In this document: in pieces, positions 9,205 through 20,794 of the stretch
Numbering within the stretch: the first letter of the stretch is position 1
Layout of the letters: every line of letters begins with the position of its first letter
DNA from: JADJOY01 sp016713535 [NCBI: Deltaproteobacteria bacterium]
GTDB taxonomy: Bacteria; JADJOY01
Reading direction: 5' to 3'
Assembly: GCA_016713535.1 (NCBI GenBank)
Contig: JADJOY010000025.1
Coordinates: 117,043 to 181,042, forward strand
Length of the DNA stretch: 64,000 bases
Program-made: the position numbers and the translations under genes
The notes under the pieces: model-generated
The model's database searches: none
What the model saw: the letters and a program-made list of their open reading frames with translations, nothing else
What the model was told of the DNA's origin: nothing

Positions 9205-10794
9205 TCAGGACCTGGCGCCGACGAGTTCGGGATTCTCGGCCGCCCAGCGATCGGGTAGCAGCTCATCGATGCGGCGTGCGAGGCCAGCCGGCGGCGATCT
9301 TGGCGAGGACGTCGCGCAGGTAGGACCAGGGCTCGACGCCCTGGAGCTGACAGGTGGCGAGGACCGGAGAGGCGATCGCCGCACGCTGCGCCCCGGCGTC
9401 CGAGCCCGCGAAGAGCCAGTTCTTCCGGCCCACCGCGATCCGGCGCAGCGCGCGCTCGGCGGCATTGTTGGTCATCGGGACGCGCCCGTCTTCGAGAAAC
9501 GCCAAGAGTGCGGGCCAGCGTCCCAGCGTGTAGCCCACCGCCTGCCGCAGCGGGCTCTTCGGCTCGACCGACTCGTCGTTCGCCGTCGCGGCCAGCCACT
9601 GTCCGAGTCCGTGGATCAGCGGCACGCTCTCCGCTGCGCCGCAACGCGAGGCAGTCGTCGGCGTTGAGCCCGTCATCCGAGGCGCGTCGCTCCACCGCGA
9701 AAAGCGCCTGCATCCATCGCAACGCGAGCGAAGCGCGGGCGTCGCCCGATTCGAGCGCGCCTCCACAAAGTACCGGCGCGCATGGGCCCAGCAGCCCGCC
9801 GCGCGCACCTCCGGGCGCTCGAAGACCTCGTCGAAACCGGCGTACCCATCCGCGACCAACCAACCGCGGCGCTCCGCCAAGAACCGCACCGGCCCGGCCT
9901 TCGTCCAGTTCGGCGTGTAGTCGTAGACCGCCCACCCTCGTCGCCGAGGTACACCCAGAGGTGACCGCGCTTCGAACCCCGGGTGGTCGCGGTCGAGGAC
10001 AGATCCCGGTGTCGTCGCAGGCAACACGTGCGCGCTCAACGCGCGCACGCGGATGCGCTCCACCACTGGCGCGAGTAGCTCCGCCGTCGCCTCCACCCAG
10101 CCCGCGGTGGTCGAGCGCGGCAGCCGGTGGCCGGCGAGCTCCCAGATCGCTTCCTGACGGTTCAGCGGCAGGCCGTGGCCGTACTGAGAGCGTCACGGCT
10201 GCGAGCAATCCCGGGCCTGGCAGTCCCTTGTCGATCACCTTCGGCGGCGCCGGCGCCACGACCACCTCGCCCTGGCACGGCTGGCACGCGTACTTGGCGC
10301 GCTTGTGCACGATCACCTTGAGCGTCGCCGGCACGCACCGAGCTCCTCGCTCGTCTCGTAGCCGATCGCGCTCTTCGCCACGCCGCACACCGCGCACTGG
10401 CACTCGGCCGCCGCCGGCTCGTACACCCGCTCCTCGCGCGGCAGATCGGCGGGCAGCTCACGGCGCCCCGTGGAGCCGCGTCGCTTCGTCGGAGGCGCGA
10501 CCGGAGCGTCGCTCTCGGGCGGCGGCGCCGGAGGTGCCGGTTCCGTCGGGCGAGCTTCGAGCGCCGCCTGGACGAAGAGCGCGAGCTGGTCGACGGAGAT
10601 CTTCTCGGGGAGACGGCCGTAGCGCGCCTTGCGCAGCTTCTGGTTCTCGAGCTTGAGCCGGTCGACGTGCTCGAGCACCTCGCGCAGCACGTGCTCGACC
10701 GAGGCGAGCGCCTCGTCGGATCGGCCTCGGAGATCAGTTGGCCCGCGAAGCGGACGACGCTCTTGGCTTGCTCGGAGGGTCGCGCGGTGGCCAC
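9205..10794 (-). CDS. tnpC: IS66 transposase TnpC (frameshifted)
   Basis: The DDE transposase of the element. Recognisable in order: N-terminal leucine-zipper-like helix (EHVDRLKLENQKLRKARYG), Pro-rich linker, zinc-finger-like segment (C-Q-C-A-V-C-G...YACQPCQGE), the first catalytic region (ACDDTGI), WLVADGYAGFDEVFE with the second Asp, and NNAAERALRRIAVGRKNW with the catalytic Glu. The C-terminus RIDELLPDRWAAENPE is typical. At least four frame changes are needed (near 10720, 10340, 10000, 9290), while tnpA and tnpB are intact. Because the ends and target duplication are perfect, sequence error is as likely as true decay. Start ATG 10794 keeps the family N-terminus. Confidence 0.9.
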
Positions 10795-10827
10795 GCGCCG
10801 AACGGTGTCACGAGGTGCAAACGTTGT

Positions 10828-11205
10828 CTACGGTGAAGCGAAACGTTTTTGCGTCGTAGCGGAGTTTTTCCGGTGGCGACACCGTGCGCGCGGAAGCTGC
10901 CGTGGATCGGCGCCGTCGAGCAGCAACGCGAGCTCGACCGTGGTCATCTCGAGCCGGCTTCCCGGCGCTGCGCGAGGGATACGGAAGGTGCCCTTGGCGA
11001 GCTGCTTGTAGACGATCACGTACCCGGTGCGCTCCCAATACAGGCACTTGAGGAGGTCGCGACGACGGTTGGCGAAGACGTACAGATCACCGCTCTGCGG
11101 GTTGCCCGACCACTCCTCGCGCACGATCGCTGCGAGTCCCGGGAAGCCCTTGCGCATGTCCGTCGGAGCCGTCCACAGGAAGACGCGGGTCGGCCAGCTC
11201 AGCAC
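10828..11205 (-). CDS. tnpB: IS66 accessory protein TnpB (Orf2)
   Basis: 125 residues. VFLWTAPTDMRKGFPGLAAI, GDLYVFANRRRDLLKCLYW and GYVIVYKQLAKGTFRIP are the conserved blocks of IS66 Orf2, a protein needed for transposition but of unclear biochemical role. The GTG start at 11205 overlaps the tnpA stop (GTGCTGA), so the two are translationally coupled. The last 20 residues are Arg/Lys-rich. The gene appears intact. Confidence 0.92.
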   Translation of the reverse strand: MLSWPTRVFLWTAPTDMRKGFPGLAAIVREEWSGNPQSGDLYVFANRRRDLLKCLYWERTGYVIVYKQLAKGTFRIPRAAPGSRLEMTTVELALLLDGADPRQLPRARCRHRKNSATTQKRFASP

Positions 11206-11567
11206 CGCCCACCCAGAACGGACACGACCCGTGCGAGGGTGTCGGCGTCGAAGCCCGGGCCGACGTGGATGCGGTGACCGGCCGGCGTCTCCACGACCAC
11301 GCCATCGCCACAGTCCGGCGCCTGCTCGTGTACCTCGTCGCCCTCGACCACATGCACCGCAACAAACCCGGCCTCCGCAGCGACGGTGGCCGACGCGAGA
11401 CGGCGGCGCCACCAGTACAGGCGCTGCGGGTCAAGACCGTGCTCGCGGGCGAGGTGATGCAGCGCCGCGCCCTCCGCTTCCGCCAGACCGATCACCCACC
11501 GGGCGTCGGCCTCGTCCCACCGCGTGCCACGAAGCCGCTGCAGCCGAGCTCGATCTCGTCCGTCCAC
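11199..11567 (-). CDS. tnpA: IS66 accessory protein TnpA (Orf1)
   Basis: 122 residues. The first half has a helix-turn-helix pattern (DADARWVIGLAEAEGAALHHLAREHGLDPQRLYWWRRRL, key residues W-V-I...L-Y-W-W-R-R-R-L) of transposase Orf1 proteins, followed by VVVETPAGHRIHVGPGFDADTLARV, the conserved C-terminal block of IS66 Orf1. First gene of the element's operon; its stop overlaps the tnpB start. Intact in length and frame. Start ATG 11567 lies about 60 bp inside the right inverted repeat. Confidence 0.88.
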   Translation of the reverse strand: MDGRDRARLQRLRGTRWDEADARWVIGLAEAEGAALHHLAREHGLDPQRLYWWRRRLASATVAAEAGFVAVHVVEGDEVHEQAPDCGDGVVVETPAGHRIHVGPGFDADTLARVVSVLGGRC

Positions 11568-11645
11568 GCCACCCTCCTCGCCAGGGGGCAGCGAGTGTCA
11601 CGCGCGCGCGGGCCGGACTGAAGATGCGGTTCGTCGAACGCTTAC

Positions 11646-11653
11646 GCGAGAGC
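11646..11653. repeat. IS66 target-site duplication, right copy
   Basis: GCGAGAGC follows the right inverted repeat directly and repeats 9165-9172 exactly. Confidence 0.9.
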
Positions 11654-11983
11654 CGCCAACCCCGACCAGCTCGACACCGACGGGAACGGCGTGGGCGACG
11701 CGAGCCCGGGCTCGGTACCGCCGCCGCCCCCCCTGCCTCGCCGCGGACGAAGCGTCGGCGCTCCAGGGCGCGGCCAGCGCCGGGTCGGCGGGAGTTGGAG
11801 CAGAGGCGCGAGTCGTTACAACGCGCTATCGAAATCCATCACAAATCGCCAGATGAAATCATCACTTTACGCCATGGAATTCAGCAACAACTTGCTTTCC
11901 AAGCAGACCGGGATGCCCACGAAACAGGCTGTTTTCGGCCCCTCAGGGCCGCGAAACGGCCCGGAATCGCCGCTCAAGGCGCT
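11654..11983 (+). pseudogene. TSP3-repeat fragment and A+T-richer non-coding stretch
   Basis: Bases 11654-11725 encode A-N-P-D-Q-L-D-T-D-G-N-G-V-G-D-A, closely matching the second thrombospondin type 3 repeat of the surface protein at about 7700-7755, then a Pro run. It is cut off on the left by the IS66 element and has no continuation to the anchor. From 11815 to 11930 the DNA is A+T-richer (about half) and no gene is recognised. A short hairpin (CGGCCC CTCA GGGCCG) lies near 11937. Confidence 0.6.
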
Positions 11984-13372
11984 TCAGCCGAGCGGGATGA
12001 CGCTGCCGGGGTCAATGAGCCACTGCAGGTAGAGCTCGAGCGCGGTGTAGCCGTCCTGCCCGACGAGGTTGTTGGAAGGCGTCGCGGGGTCGGTGCCGTA
12101 CCAGGTCTCCCAGGTGTCGGGCAGGCCGTCGAGGTCGGTGTCGAGCGGCGCCGCGCCTCCGGCGATCGCGGGCCAGGCGGGCACGCTCTCCTTGATCGAG
12201 CCCTGGGTGCCGTAGCTCTGGAGCTCGGCGATGAAGCGCTGATCGGCGGCGTCGCGGTTCCAGGGGCGGGCACCAGCGTCGGCGAGGATGGTGGCGAGGG
12301 CGGCGCCGGCGGTCTGCACGGCGCCGATCCGCGCCCACGGCTCGACCGCGATCGGGCTGGCGAGCCAGGTCACGCTGCCCTGGGTGTTGGCGGTGGTCGC
12401 GGCCACCGCGTCGAGGCTGCCGTTGGCGTTGCCGTCGAGGAGGTTGCCGCTCAGGTGGAGGGTGTCGCCACCGCTGCCGGCGCGCAGCACGGTGTTCTGG
12501 TAGTTGCCGGCGGCGTCGCAGCCGGTGCGCGGTGCTCGGCCCGGCGATGTGGACGTTCGCCACCATGTTCCAGTTGGCGGTCTCGTTGTCGGTGATCGTC
12601 GACTGGGTGCCCAGTCGGCCATGTGGCCCCAGTTGTAGACGACGTTGTTGACCAGCTTTCGAGGAGCATCGGCTGGCGTTCTGCGGACGCCGCGGCGGCG
12701 TGCGGCCGAGCTGGTTCAGGTAGAGGTTCCGCCACAAGGACGCGGTCGCCGCCTGGGTCTCCGAGTTCACCAGGCTGCCGTACTGGGAGAGACCTTGGAG
12801 GACTTCCGCGATGACCGAGTTCTGCACGGTGACGCTGGTGACGTCGCCGGTCACCGAGAGCGTCTCGTCCTGCCCCACGAGGCGTGAGACGTGGTCGAGA
12901 TGACGTCGGGAGTCGGAGACGGAGATCGTGTCGCGCTCGCTGTCGGTGTCGTCGCCGTAGCGCACCCGGATAAATGGCGGACGATGACGGGGTCGAGCCG
13001 TTCTTGATCTGCAGCGCGGCTGCCGCGGATCAGGATGCCGTCTCCGGCGCGATCTGGGCTGGCGATGGTCAGGTTCGACTTGCCGCCGCCACCGGCAGCG
13101 GGTCGCTCGCGCGAGTGGTGCCGCCGACCGCGAACACGATCGTGCGCGGCGTGGCGCCAGCGGTCGCGATCGCGTCGCGGGCGAGCCCGCCCCCGAGCCG
13201 CTCAGGCTGGCGACGGTGTAGACTCACCGCCGTGCCGCCGGCGGCGAGCGAGCCGTAGCCCTCGGCGCCGTAGAACGCCTTCATCTGCGCAGGCGGCGAA
13301 GCGCGGCCACCCCGCCGAGCACCACCAGCAGCCCCGCTGCACATATCCCACCCGCGTCGCTGATCGCCCCAT
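11984..13372 (-). CDS. Secreted pectate lyase-like protein, PL1 family (frameshifted)
   Basis: PL1 enzymes cleave polygalacturonate by beta-elimination outside the cell. After a hydrophobic signal (CAAGLLVVLGGVAAL) the protein shows AFYGAEGYGSLAAGG, LRDAIATAGATPRTIVFAVGG, then a beta-helix with DTISVSDS, LDHVS and WGQDETLSV (the Ca2+/substrate region of PL1), SVIAEVLQGLSQYG, and a C-terminal LDTDLDGLPDTWETWYGTDP repeat found in many PL1 proteins. At least four frame changes (near 13250, 13070, 12890, 12700-12540) are required. Repaired length is about 460 residues. ATG 13372 is the most likely start but uncertain. The last third (12540-11984) reads in a single frame to TGA. Confidence 0.75.
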
Positions 13373-13540
13373 CCGGTTCTGCCCTTCGATCTTGCACCGC
13401 GCGCCTGGCAGAAAGCCACGCGCGGACACGCCTGCGCTCGGCACCGGCCATGCACTGGTTTCCGCGCGGGGTGGCGAGCCCGCGGCGTCGGCAACATCCT
13501 TGACGGACCGCGGTCCCTCCCGCCGGAAGCGAGTGGGGCC

Positions 13541-16500
13541 ATGAAGACGTCATCTCGGTCGATTGCAGCGAAGGCGAGGCGCGGCGGCGAAGCGGGTTCG
13601 TCCTCGCGTAAACGCGCCGTACGAGAAGTCCTGACGGGCGCGGTGTGCGCGGCGATCGGGGTCGCGCTGTGCGATCCTGGAGCGCGCCGTGAGTGTTCGG
13701 CTTGCTGCTGACAGGCGCCACGCCGGCGCAGGAGCGCAGTCGACCCGCCGCGGTGGCATCCCCGCGGCGACCGAGACGACCACCTTGGCCGCGCGACATC
13801 CCCCCCCCGACGGCACCATCCGCATGTTCGAGCCCGCAGGTCGAGTCTTGGTCGGCGACACCCGGCAGTCGCTGCCGCGCCGCGATCTCGCTCACCCGCC
13901 CCGGCGGCAACGCTGGCGGTGTTCCGGGGCGGTGCGTCACACCGCCAAGATCCGCACCGATGGCGGCGCGAAGAGCGCCGCGCTCGAAAGCAGGTGGTGG
14001 TGACGCGCGTGCTGCCCGACCTCGGCGACGCCGAGGAACCGCGGGTCCGCGCCCTCGAAGGCTCGCTCGCGAAGCTCCATCCCACCATCGCCACCGATCG
14101 CCTCGCCCTCCGCGGTCGACCTCCGCCAAAGGCACCGACCATTGCCAGCCCGCCTTTCGCAACGCGCCGCCCCAAGGCATCCTGGTGTCCGAAGCAGCCG
14201 GCGGTGCTGATGCCTATCGACGGTAGCCCGAGCGGCGCCCCACCGAGGCACCAACCCGGAGCAGATCGTGAAACACGCCGTTCGCGGTGATCCACCAGCC
14301 GAGCGCCCAGCGCTACTTCACCAGAAACGGCCGGTTCTGGTACTCGCGATCGAGCCCACCGGGCCGTGGACCACCGTCCCGGAGCCGCCCGTGGAGATCG
14401 CGAAGGCGGTCGCCGAGTCACGGCAGAAGGCCGAGGCGCGGCGCGCGGTGGGCGGCACGAGCGACGCCGCCGCGGATGCCGCCGGCTCGAGCGCGGCCGA
14501 TGGAGGCCTGGGCTCGAGCGCCACGGCGCCCGCGATCGTGGTCTCGACCGAGCCCGCCGAGCTCCTGGTGTTCGGCGGCGAGCCGAGCTGGGCGCCCCTC
14601 ACCGGCACCGACCTGCTTGTGGCGATGAACACCCCGGGCGACGTGTTCGTCGAGATCTCCACCCAGCGGCGCTTCGTGCTTCTCGCTGGCCGCTGGTTCG
14701 TGGCCCAGAGCCTCGACGGCCCGTGGAGCTTCGTCGCCGCCGACCAGCTCCCCGCCGACTTTGCGACGATCCCGCCCGGAGACCGCCAAGGCCCTACGTG
14801 CGCGCGAGCGTCGCCGGCACGCCGGAGGCGCAAGACGCGGTGCTACAGACGCAGATCCCGCAGACCACGGCCATCGACCGCCGCACCGCCAAGCTCGACG
14901 TGAGCCTCGACGGCGCGCCGCGCTTCGAGGCGATCCCCGGCACTGAGGTCGCGTACGCGGTGAACAGCGGCGCGCAGGTGCTGAAGATCCACGACCGCTT
15001 TCGCGGTCGATCAGGGCGTGTGGTTCACGGCACCCGGCCCCGATGGTCCGGGAGGTCGCCGATCAGCGACCGCCGGAGGTCGAGTCGATCCCGCCGTCGT
15101 CGCCCGTCTACAACACCCGCTACGTCTACGTACGACTCGACGCCCGAGTACGTGCAGGTCGGCTACCTGCCGGGCTACGTCGGCACGTACGTCTACGGTC
15201 CGACCGTCGTGTACGGCACCGGCTACCGGTATCGGCCGTGGTACGGCGCCTCGTTCTACGCCCGTCCCTACACGTGGGCTTCGGCGTTCGCTACGTGCCG
15301 TGGTGGGGCTCGTGGTTCGACGACCCGTACAGCGACTTCCTGTGGGTCGGCCGGGGCTGGGGTTCCTCGCATCACCACCACCATCACCACCGACTGCCCG
15401 CCCGGCTGGTACGGCCTGGTCCGCGACCGGTCTACCGCCCGCCCCGACCTATCGCCCGCCGCCGCAGCCCGGGCACGTGCCGCCGCCTCCGGGAGCGCTT
15501 CTCGCGCGGGCCGCGGCCGCCGGCGGCCTCGCACAACCTCTACGTCGCGCCGCGGAACCTGCCGCGGGCCCCGCGCCCCGTGGCCACCCAACAGCCCAGG
15601 TCGTACGTGGCGCCGGCCACCACTCCGGCGCGGCCGAGCCACCCGGCCTCGATGCGGCCCAGCCCGTCGACGCGCCGAGCGTCACGCCGGCCCCGCGGCG
15701 GTGCCAGGCGCGAGCCAGCCGCGGAGCCAGCCGCCGAGCACCTACGTGCCGCCGTCGAGCACGCCCAGCTCGAAGCCGGGCGCGGGCTGGAGCACGCCGT
15801 CGCACAAGCCGCCGAGCGTTGCCCGCGGCCCGGCACCCCTCGCCAGCAGCGCCGCGCTCGCCGCTACCGCCCTCGACCCCCGCGGCGCCGCCCTCCAACT
15901 TCGGCGGCGCGAACCGCGAAGGTCGCGATGGCGGTGATGGGCGAAGCACGCCGGATGGCGCTCCGGACGCCCGCCCCGGGTACACGCCTCCCTCGCTGCC
16001 GCGAGGTGGCGCGGCGACCCCGGGCAGCGGCGGGAGCTTCCCGTCGCAGCCGCGGTCGCAGCCCTGGTCGCCGAACGTCGAGCCGCGCGCGCCGCGCGGC
16101 GCCGATCGATGGCGGTGAGGACGCCCGACCTCGAACGCCTGGCTGCCGCGGGCGCGGCGGCGGCGGGCTGGTCGCAGCCCGAGCCGCGTTACCAGCCGCG
16201 CTACGAGCCCCGGGTCCAGCCGGTGATCGATCGCGGCACCGCCGTCGCTGATCCGCTACGTGCCGCGCGGCAACCGCCAGACGGTCGAGGCCTCGCGCTC
16301 CACCCGCAGCGCAGGTCGCTCCGCCCGCGCGATCCAGAGCAACCAGGGCGGGCGCGGCGGCTGGTCGGGTCGCTCGACGCAGGTCGAGGCGCGCGTCGCG
16401 ATGCCGAGCATGCGCGCGCCTGAGCCCGAGCGGATCCGCGTTCCCCGCCCGAGCCGCAGCCGGTGGCGGAGCGGTGCAGCCGCGGGGCTCACCGCGCCGG

Positions 16501-16630
16501 CCGCGCCGACGGCCGGCCCCGCGCTCGTTCGAGCAGCGCGCCGAGTGACTTCATGCCGAGCAGCCGGCCGATGCCGTCGTACGGCGCGCCGAGCGCGAAT
16601 CGCGGCGGCAACCCGCCGCGCCACCGGTGA
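13541..16630 (+). CDS. Large exported Tyr/Trp/Gly- and Pro-rich repeat protein (frameshifted)
   Basis: Pieces in changing frames resemble a family often annotated as carbohydrate-binding family V/XII proteins: DGTIRMFEPQVESW, GGNAGVF, VVVTRVLPDLGDAEEPRVRALE, EQPAVLMPIDGSP, then two related modules (STEPAELLVFGGEPSWAPLT...FVLLAGRWFVAQSLDGPWSFV and DVSLDGAPRFEAIPGTEVAYAV), then YVQVGYLPGYVGTYVYGPTV and a Trp/Tyr/Gly stretch with an H-rich run, and a Pro/Ser/Arg-rich tail ending GGNPPRHR. Each module of the form F-x-x-I-x-G-T-x-L-x-x-x-x-N-T plus G-R-W-F-x-A-x-S-x-x-G-P-W is a repeat. At least eight frameshifts. Start at ATG 13541 is uncertain (a signal-like LLLTGATPAQ lies near 13705). Role unknown; likely surface or periplasmic. 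Confidence 0.55.
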
Positions 16631-16634
16631 GGGA

Positions 16635-18207
<1,573 letters not shown>

Positions 18208-19311
18208 ATGGCCGCGACGCCTTCCGCGACGATCCCGTCCAGCACGCGCTGGCTCGACCTGAGCCGCGCCGACCTCGAGGCGCCCGCGACGCCCTCCGCG
18301 CGCCACGCGCGTCCACGCGCGCACGCTGATCCGGAACACCCACCGCCTGCCGCGAAGATCCGTGGACGACCGCTCGCTGCCGTCCGCGCTCGTGGAGGAG
18401 ATCGCGCGCTTCGGCTTCGAGCCGCCGGTCGTCCGCGAGACCCGTCACTCGGAGGTGGATGGCGCGGTGAAGCTACTCGTCGCGCTGCCCCGACCATCGA
18501 GCGAGCCGGAGCGCGCCGCCGACGCCGAGGCCGTCCTGATCCCCGAAGCCGCGCGCGCGTGACCTTGTGCGTGTCGAGCCAGATCGGCTGCGCACAAGGC
18601 TGTGTTCTGCCACACCGGCCGCATGGGCCTCACGCGCAACCTCGCGGCCGGAGAGATCGTGGCGCAGGTCCTCGCCGCCAACCGCTGGCTCGCCGCCGAG
18701 CCCGGCTACTCGCGGCGCGCGGCTTCGACCCCACCCAGCGCGTCACCAACGTGGTGTTCATGGGGATGGGCGAGCCGCTCGACAACGCCGACGCGGTCGC
18801 CGACGCGATCGCGATCCTCACCGACCCCGCGGGCGCCGCGGTGCCGCTGCGGCGGGTGACGATCTCGACCGCGGGGCATCTCGACGGCCTCGAGCGGCTG
18901 CTCGCGCGCTGGCCGCGCGTGCCGATCGCGCTCAGCTTGCATGCCACCGAGCAGCACGCGCGCGCCGGGCTCATGCCCATCACCGAGCGCTTCCCGCTCG
19001 ACCGTGTGCGGATCGGCTGGCGTGCCTGAGCCAGGATCAGGCGCAGCCGATCTTCGTCCAGTACACGCTCTTCGCGGGCGTCAACGACTCACCCGCGCAC
19101 GCCGAGGCGCTCGCCGCGTGGTGCGCCGCGCGCCCGCGGCGAAGGTGAACCTGATCCCGTTCAACCGTTCCCGGGCTCCGGCCTGCGCGCCCGGATGACC
19201 CGACGGTCGCCGCGATCCCGCGACGCTCCACCGCGCCGGTCTGCGTGTGATGCGCCGCCACAGCAGGGCCCCGACATCGCCGCGGCATGCGGCCAGCTCG
19301 CGTTCCGCTGA
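18208..19311 (+). CDS. rlmN: RlmN-type 23S rRNA/tRNA adenine C2-methyltransferase (frameshifted)
   Basis: RlmN is a radical SAM enzyme that methylates C2 of A2503 in 23S rRNA and A37 in some tRNAs. The N-terminal helical part (WLDLSRADLEA) is followed by VTLCVSSQIGCAQGCVFCHT, with the CxxxCxxC that binds the 4Fe-4S cluster, then LTRNLAAGEIVAQVL, VVFMGMGEPLDNAD, VTISTAGHLDGLERL, PIALSLHATEQHARAGLMPI, FVQYTLFAGVNDSPAHAEAL and VNLIPFN. The C-terminal block VMRRHSRGPDIAAACGQLA contains the conserved region near the methyl-carrying Cys. Frame changes near 18290, 18345, 18500, 18600, 18700, 19025, 19135 and 19170-19230. Repaired length about 365 residues. The first ATG (18208) is used. Confidence 0.85.
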
Positions 19312-19429
19312 CCCCGCCGGCCGCACTCCTGAGCGCCCGCCCTCCGTTGCGCGCCGCTCACGTGCAATGGCACGACGGAGCAGGCGGTCGCGCCGCTCCT
19401 CGCCCTCTCCCGCACCCTTCGGAGCTCGC

Positions 19430-20758
19430 ATGCCAACCGTTCTCGCTCGGGCGCTTCGCGCCGCCCCCTGCCCCTCGCGCTGCCGCCGCCGTCGGCGCGT
19501 GCAGGTGACCTCACGACCCTCGCGACGCGTGCCCCGGCGAGAGCACCGTGATCGCGGGCTCCGGGCTTCGGCGCCCTCCCAGGCTCGGGCAGCGTCCCGC
19601 TTGGCTCGGCGTCGGCGTCGGTCGTGAGCTGGTCCGACACCTCGATCACGGCGAACGTGCCCGCGGGCGTCGCGGGCGTGGTCAACGTGGTGGTGCACCA
19701 CCGCCGGCGGAAACTCGACTCCCCTCCCGTTCCGCGCGATCGAGTGCCCGATGACGGGCGGCGCCGGGCGCCCCGGCTCGCGCTCCGACCGGGCGGCGAG
19801 CCGCTGCCGCGGTGTCGCAGGCGGGGTCGCTCGTGTACCTGACCAGGGCGCGGGTTCGTGGAGCGCGCCCGAGACGGTCGACGTCCTCGGCAGCGGCGCG
19901 TTCTGGAAAGCATCGCCGTCACGCCGGACGGGCGTCCCAGCGTCGTCTACCCGCAGGGACCGGCCAGCCAGGGCAACCAGCCGGGCGTTCACCGCTTCCG
20001 GACGGCAGCGGCTGGTCACCGGCGGTGGTGGCGTGCAACGACAACCCGACCTTCCCCGCTGTTTCGGGGCTGCAGCGCCATCCGCCTGGTCTCGATCGGC
20101 GACGGCTCGCTCGCGCTGTTCAGCATCGGCGCGGATCGCTACGGCGCGAACTGGGTGAACCGCCGCGGCTGGGACGGCACGAGCTGGGGCGGCGCGGGCA
20201 CCGTCGACTACGCGTCGATCGGCTCCCACATCCACGACCACCAGGCGGCCGCCGGCTTCAGCACCTGGCATCTCGTCGAGCGCCGCAGCGACTACGGTTC
20301 CGGCACCGGTCAACCACCACCAGGAGCTCCACTTCCAGCCCGGCCCCACCGACACGCTCGCGACCACCACGACCGACTCGTTCGGCACGCCGTCCGCCGC
20401 CGCCTCGTTCGGCCGCATGCACTTCGTGTGGCGCGACGGCGCGAACCTGGTGCACCGCTACCGCGACATGACCGCGGGCACGCTGAGCAGCCAGGTCACG
20501 GTGGCGGCCGGCGTGACGGCTCGCCGACGCCCGCGGTGGCCGCCGATCCGATCGGCGACGACGGCGCCTTCGCCGTGTGGCTCGAGAACGGCCAGCTCCG
20601 CGGCTCCACGTTCAGCGCCACGGCCGGCACATGGAGCGCCCCGCTGCTGGTCGCCTCCAACGCCGGCAGCGCGCCGGTGGCCGCGGCGTACGGCGGCGTC
20701 ACGCACCTGGCGTGGCTCGGGACCGCTGGCGAGCTGCGCTACACCTCGCTGCCGTGAC
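19430..20758 (+). CDS. Exported protein with TIG domain and propeller-like repeats (frameshifted)
   Basis: A signal-like segment (VLARALRAAP then LPLALPPPSARA) is followed by an IPT/TIG domain: GFGALPGSGSVRLGSASVVS, WSDTSITANVPAGVAGVVNV. The rest consists of repeats of the type W-S-x-P...V-x-x-D-x-x-G-x-x-x-V-x-W seen in sialidase/propeller-like proteins: IAVTPDGRPSVVYPQGPASQ, RLVSIGDGSLALFSIGADRY, AVAADPIGDDGAFAVWLENG, GVTHLAWLGTAGELRYTSLP. No Asp-box (SxDxGxTW) is complete. Frame changes near 19480, 19550, 19700, 19815, 19905, 20010, 20310 and 20520. It converges on a protein with similar repeats at 20795-22074. Function unknown; probably surface-exposed. Confidence 0.55.
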
Positions 20759-20794
20759 CGCGGCGCGGCGGCGGCCGGCGCGCACCGGCGCCGC

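Larger units (their letters stand above)
9173..11645 (-). mobile_element. IS66-family insertion sequence (2473 bp)
   Basis: The element is bounded by 18-bp perfect inverted repeats (GTAAGCGTTCGACGAACC at 9173-9190 and its reverse complement at 11628-11645) and an 8-bp direct duplication of target DNA. It carries the three usual genes on the minus strand in order tnpA, tnpB, tnpC. Perfect ends and duplication suggest a recent, structurally complete insertion. It landed next to, or inside, a remnant of a TSP3-containing surface protein. Confidence 0.95.

Noticed and set aside
13069-14421. Long minus-strand open frame
   Set aside because: Only its first 250 bases overlap real pectate lyase coding; the rest is antisense to recognisable pieces of the plus-strand exported protein.
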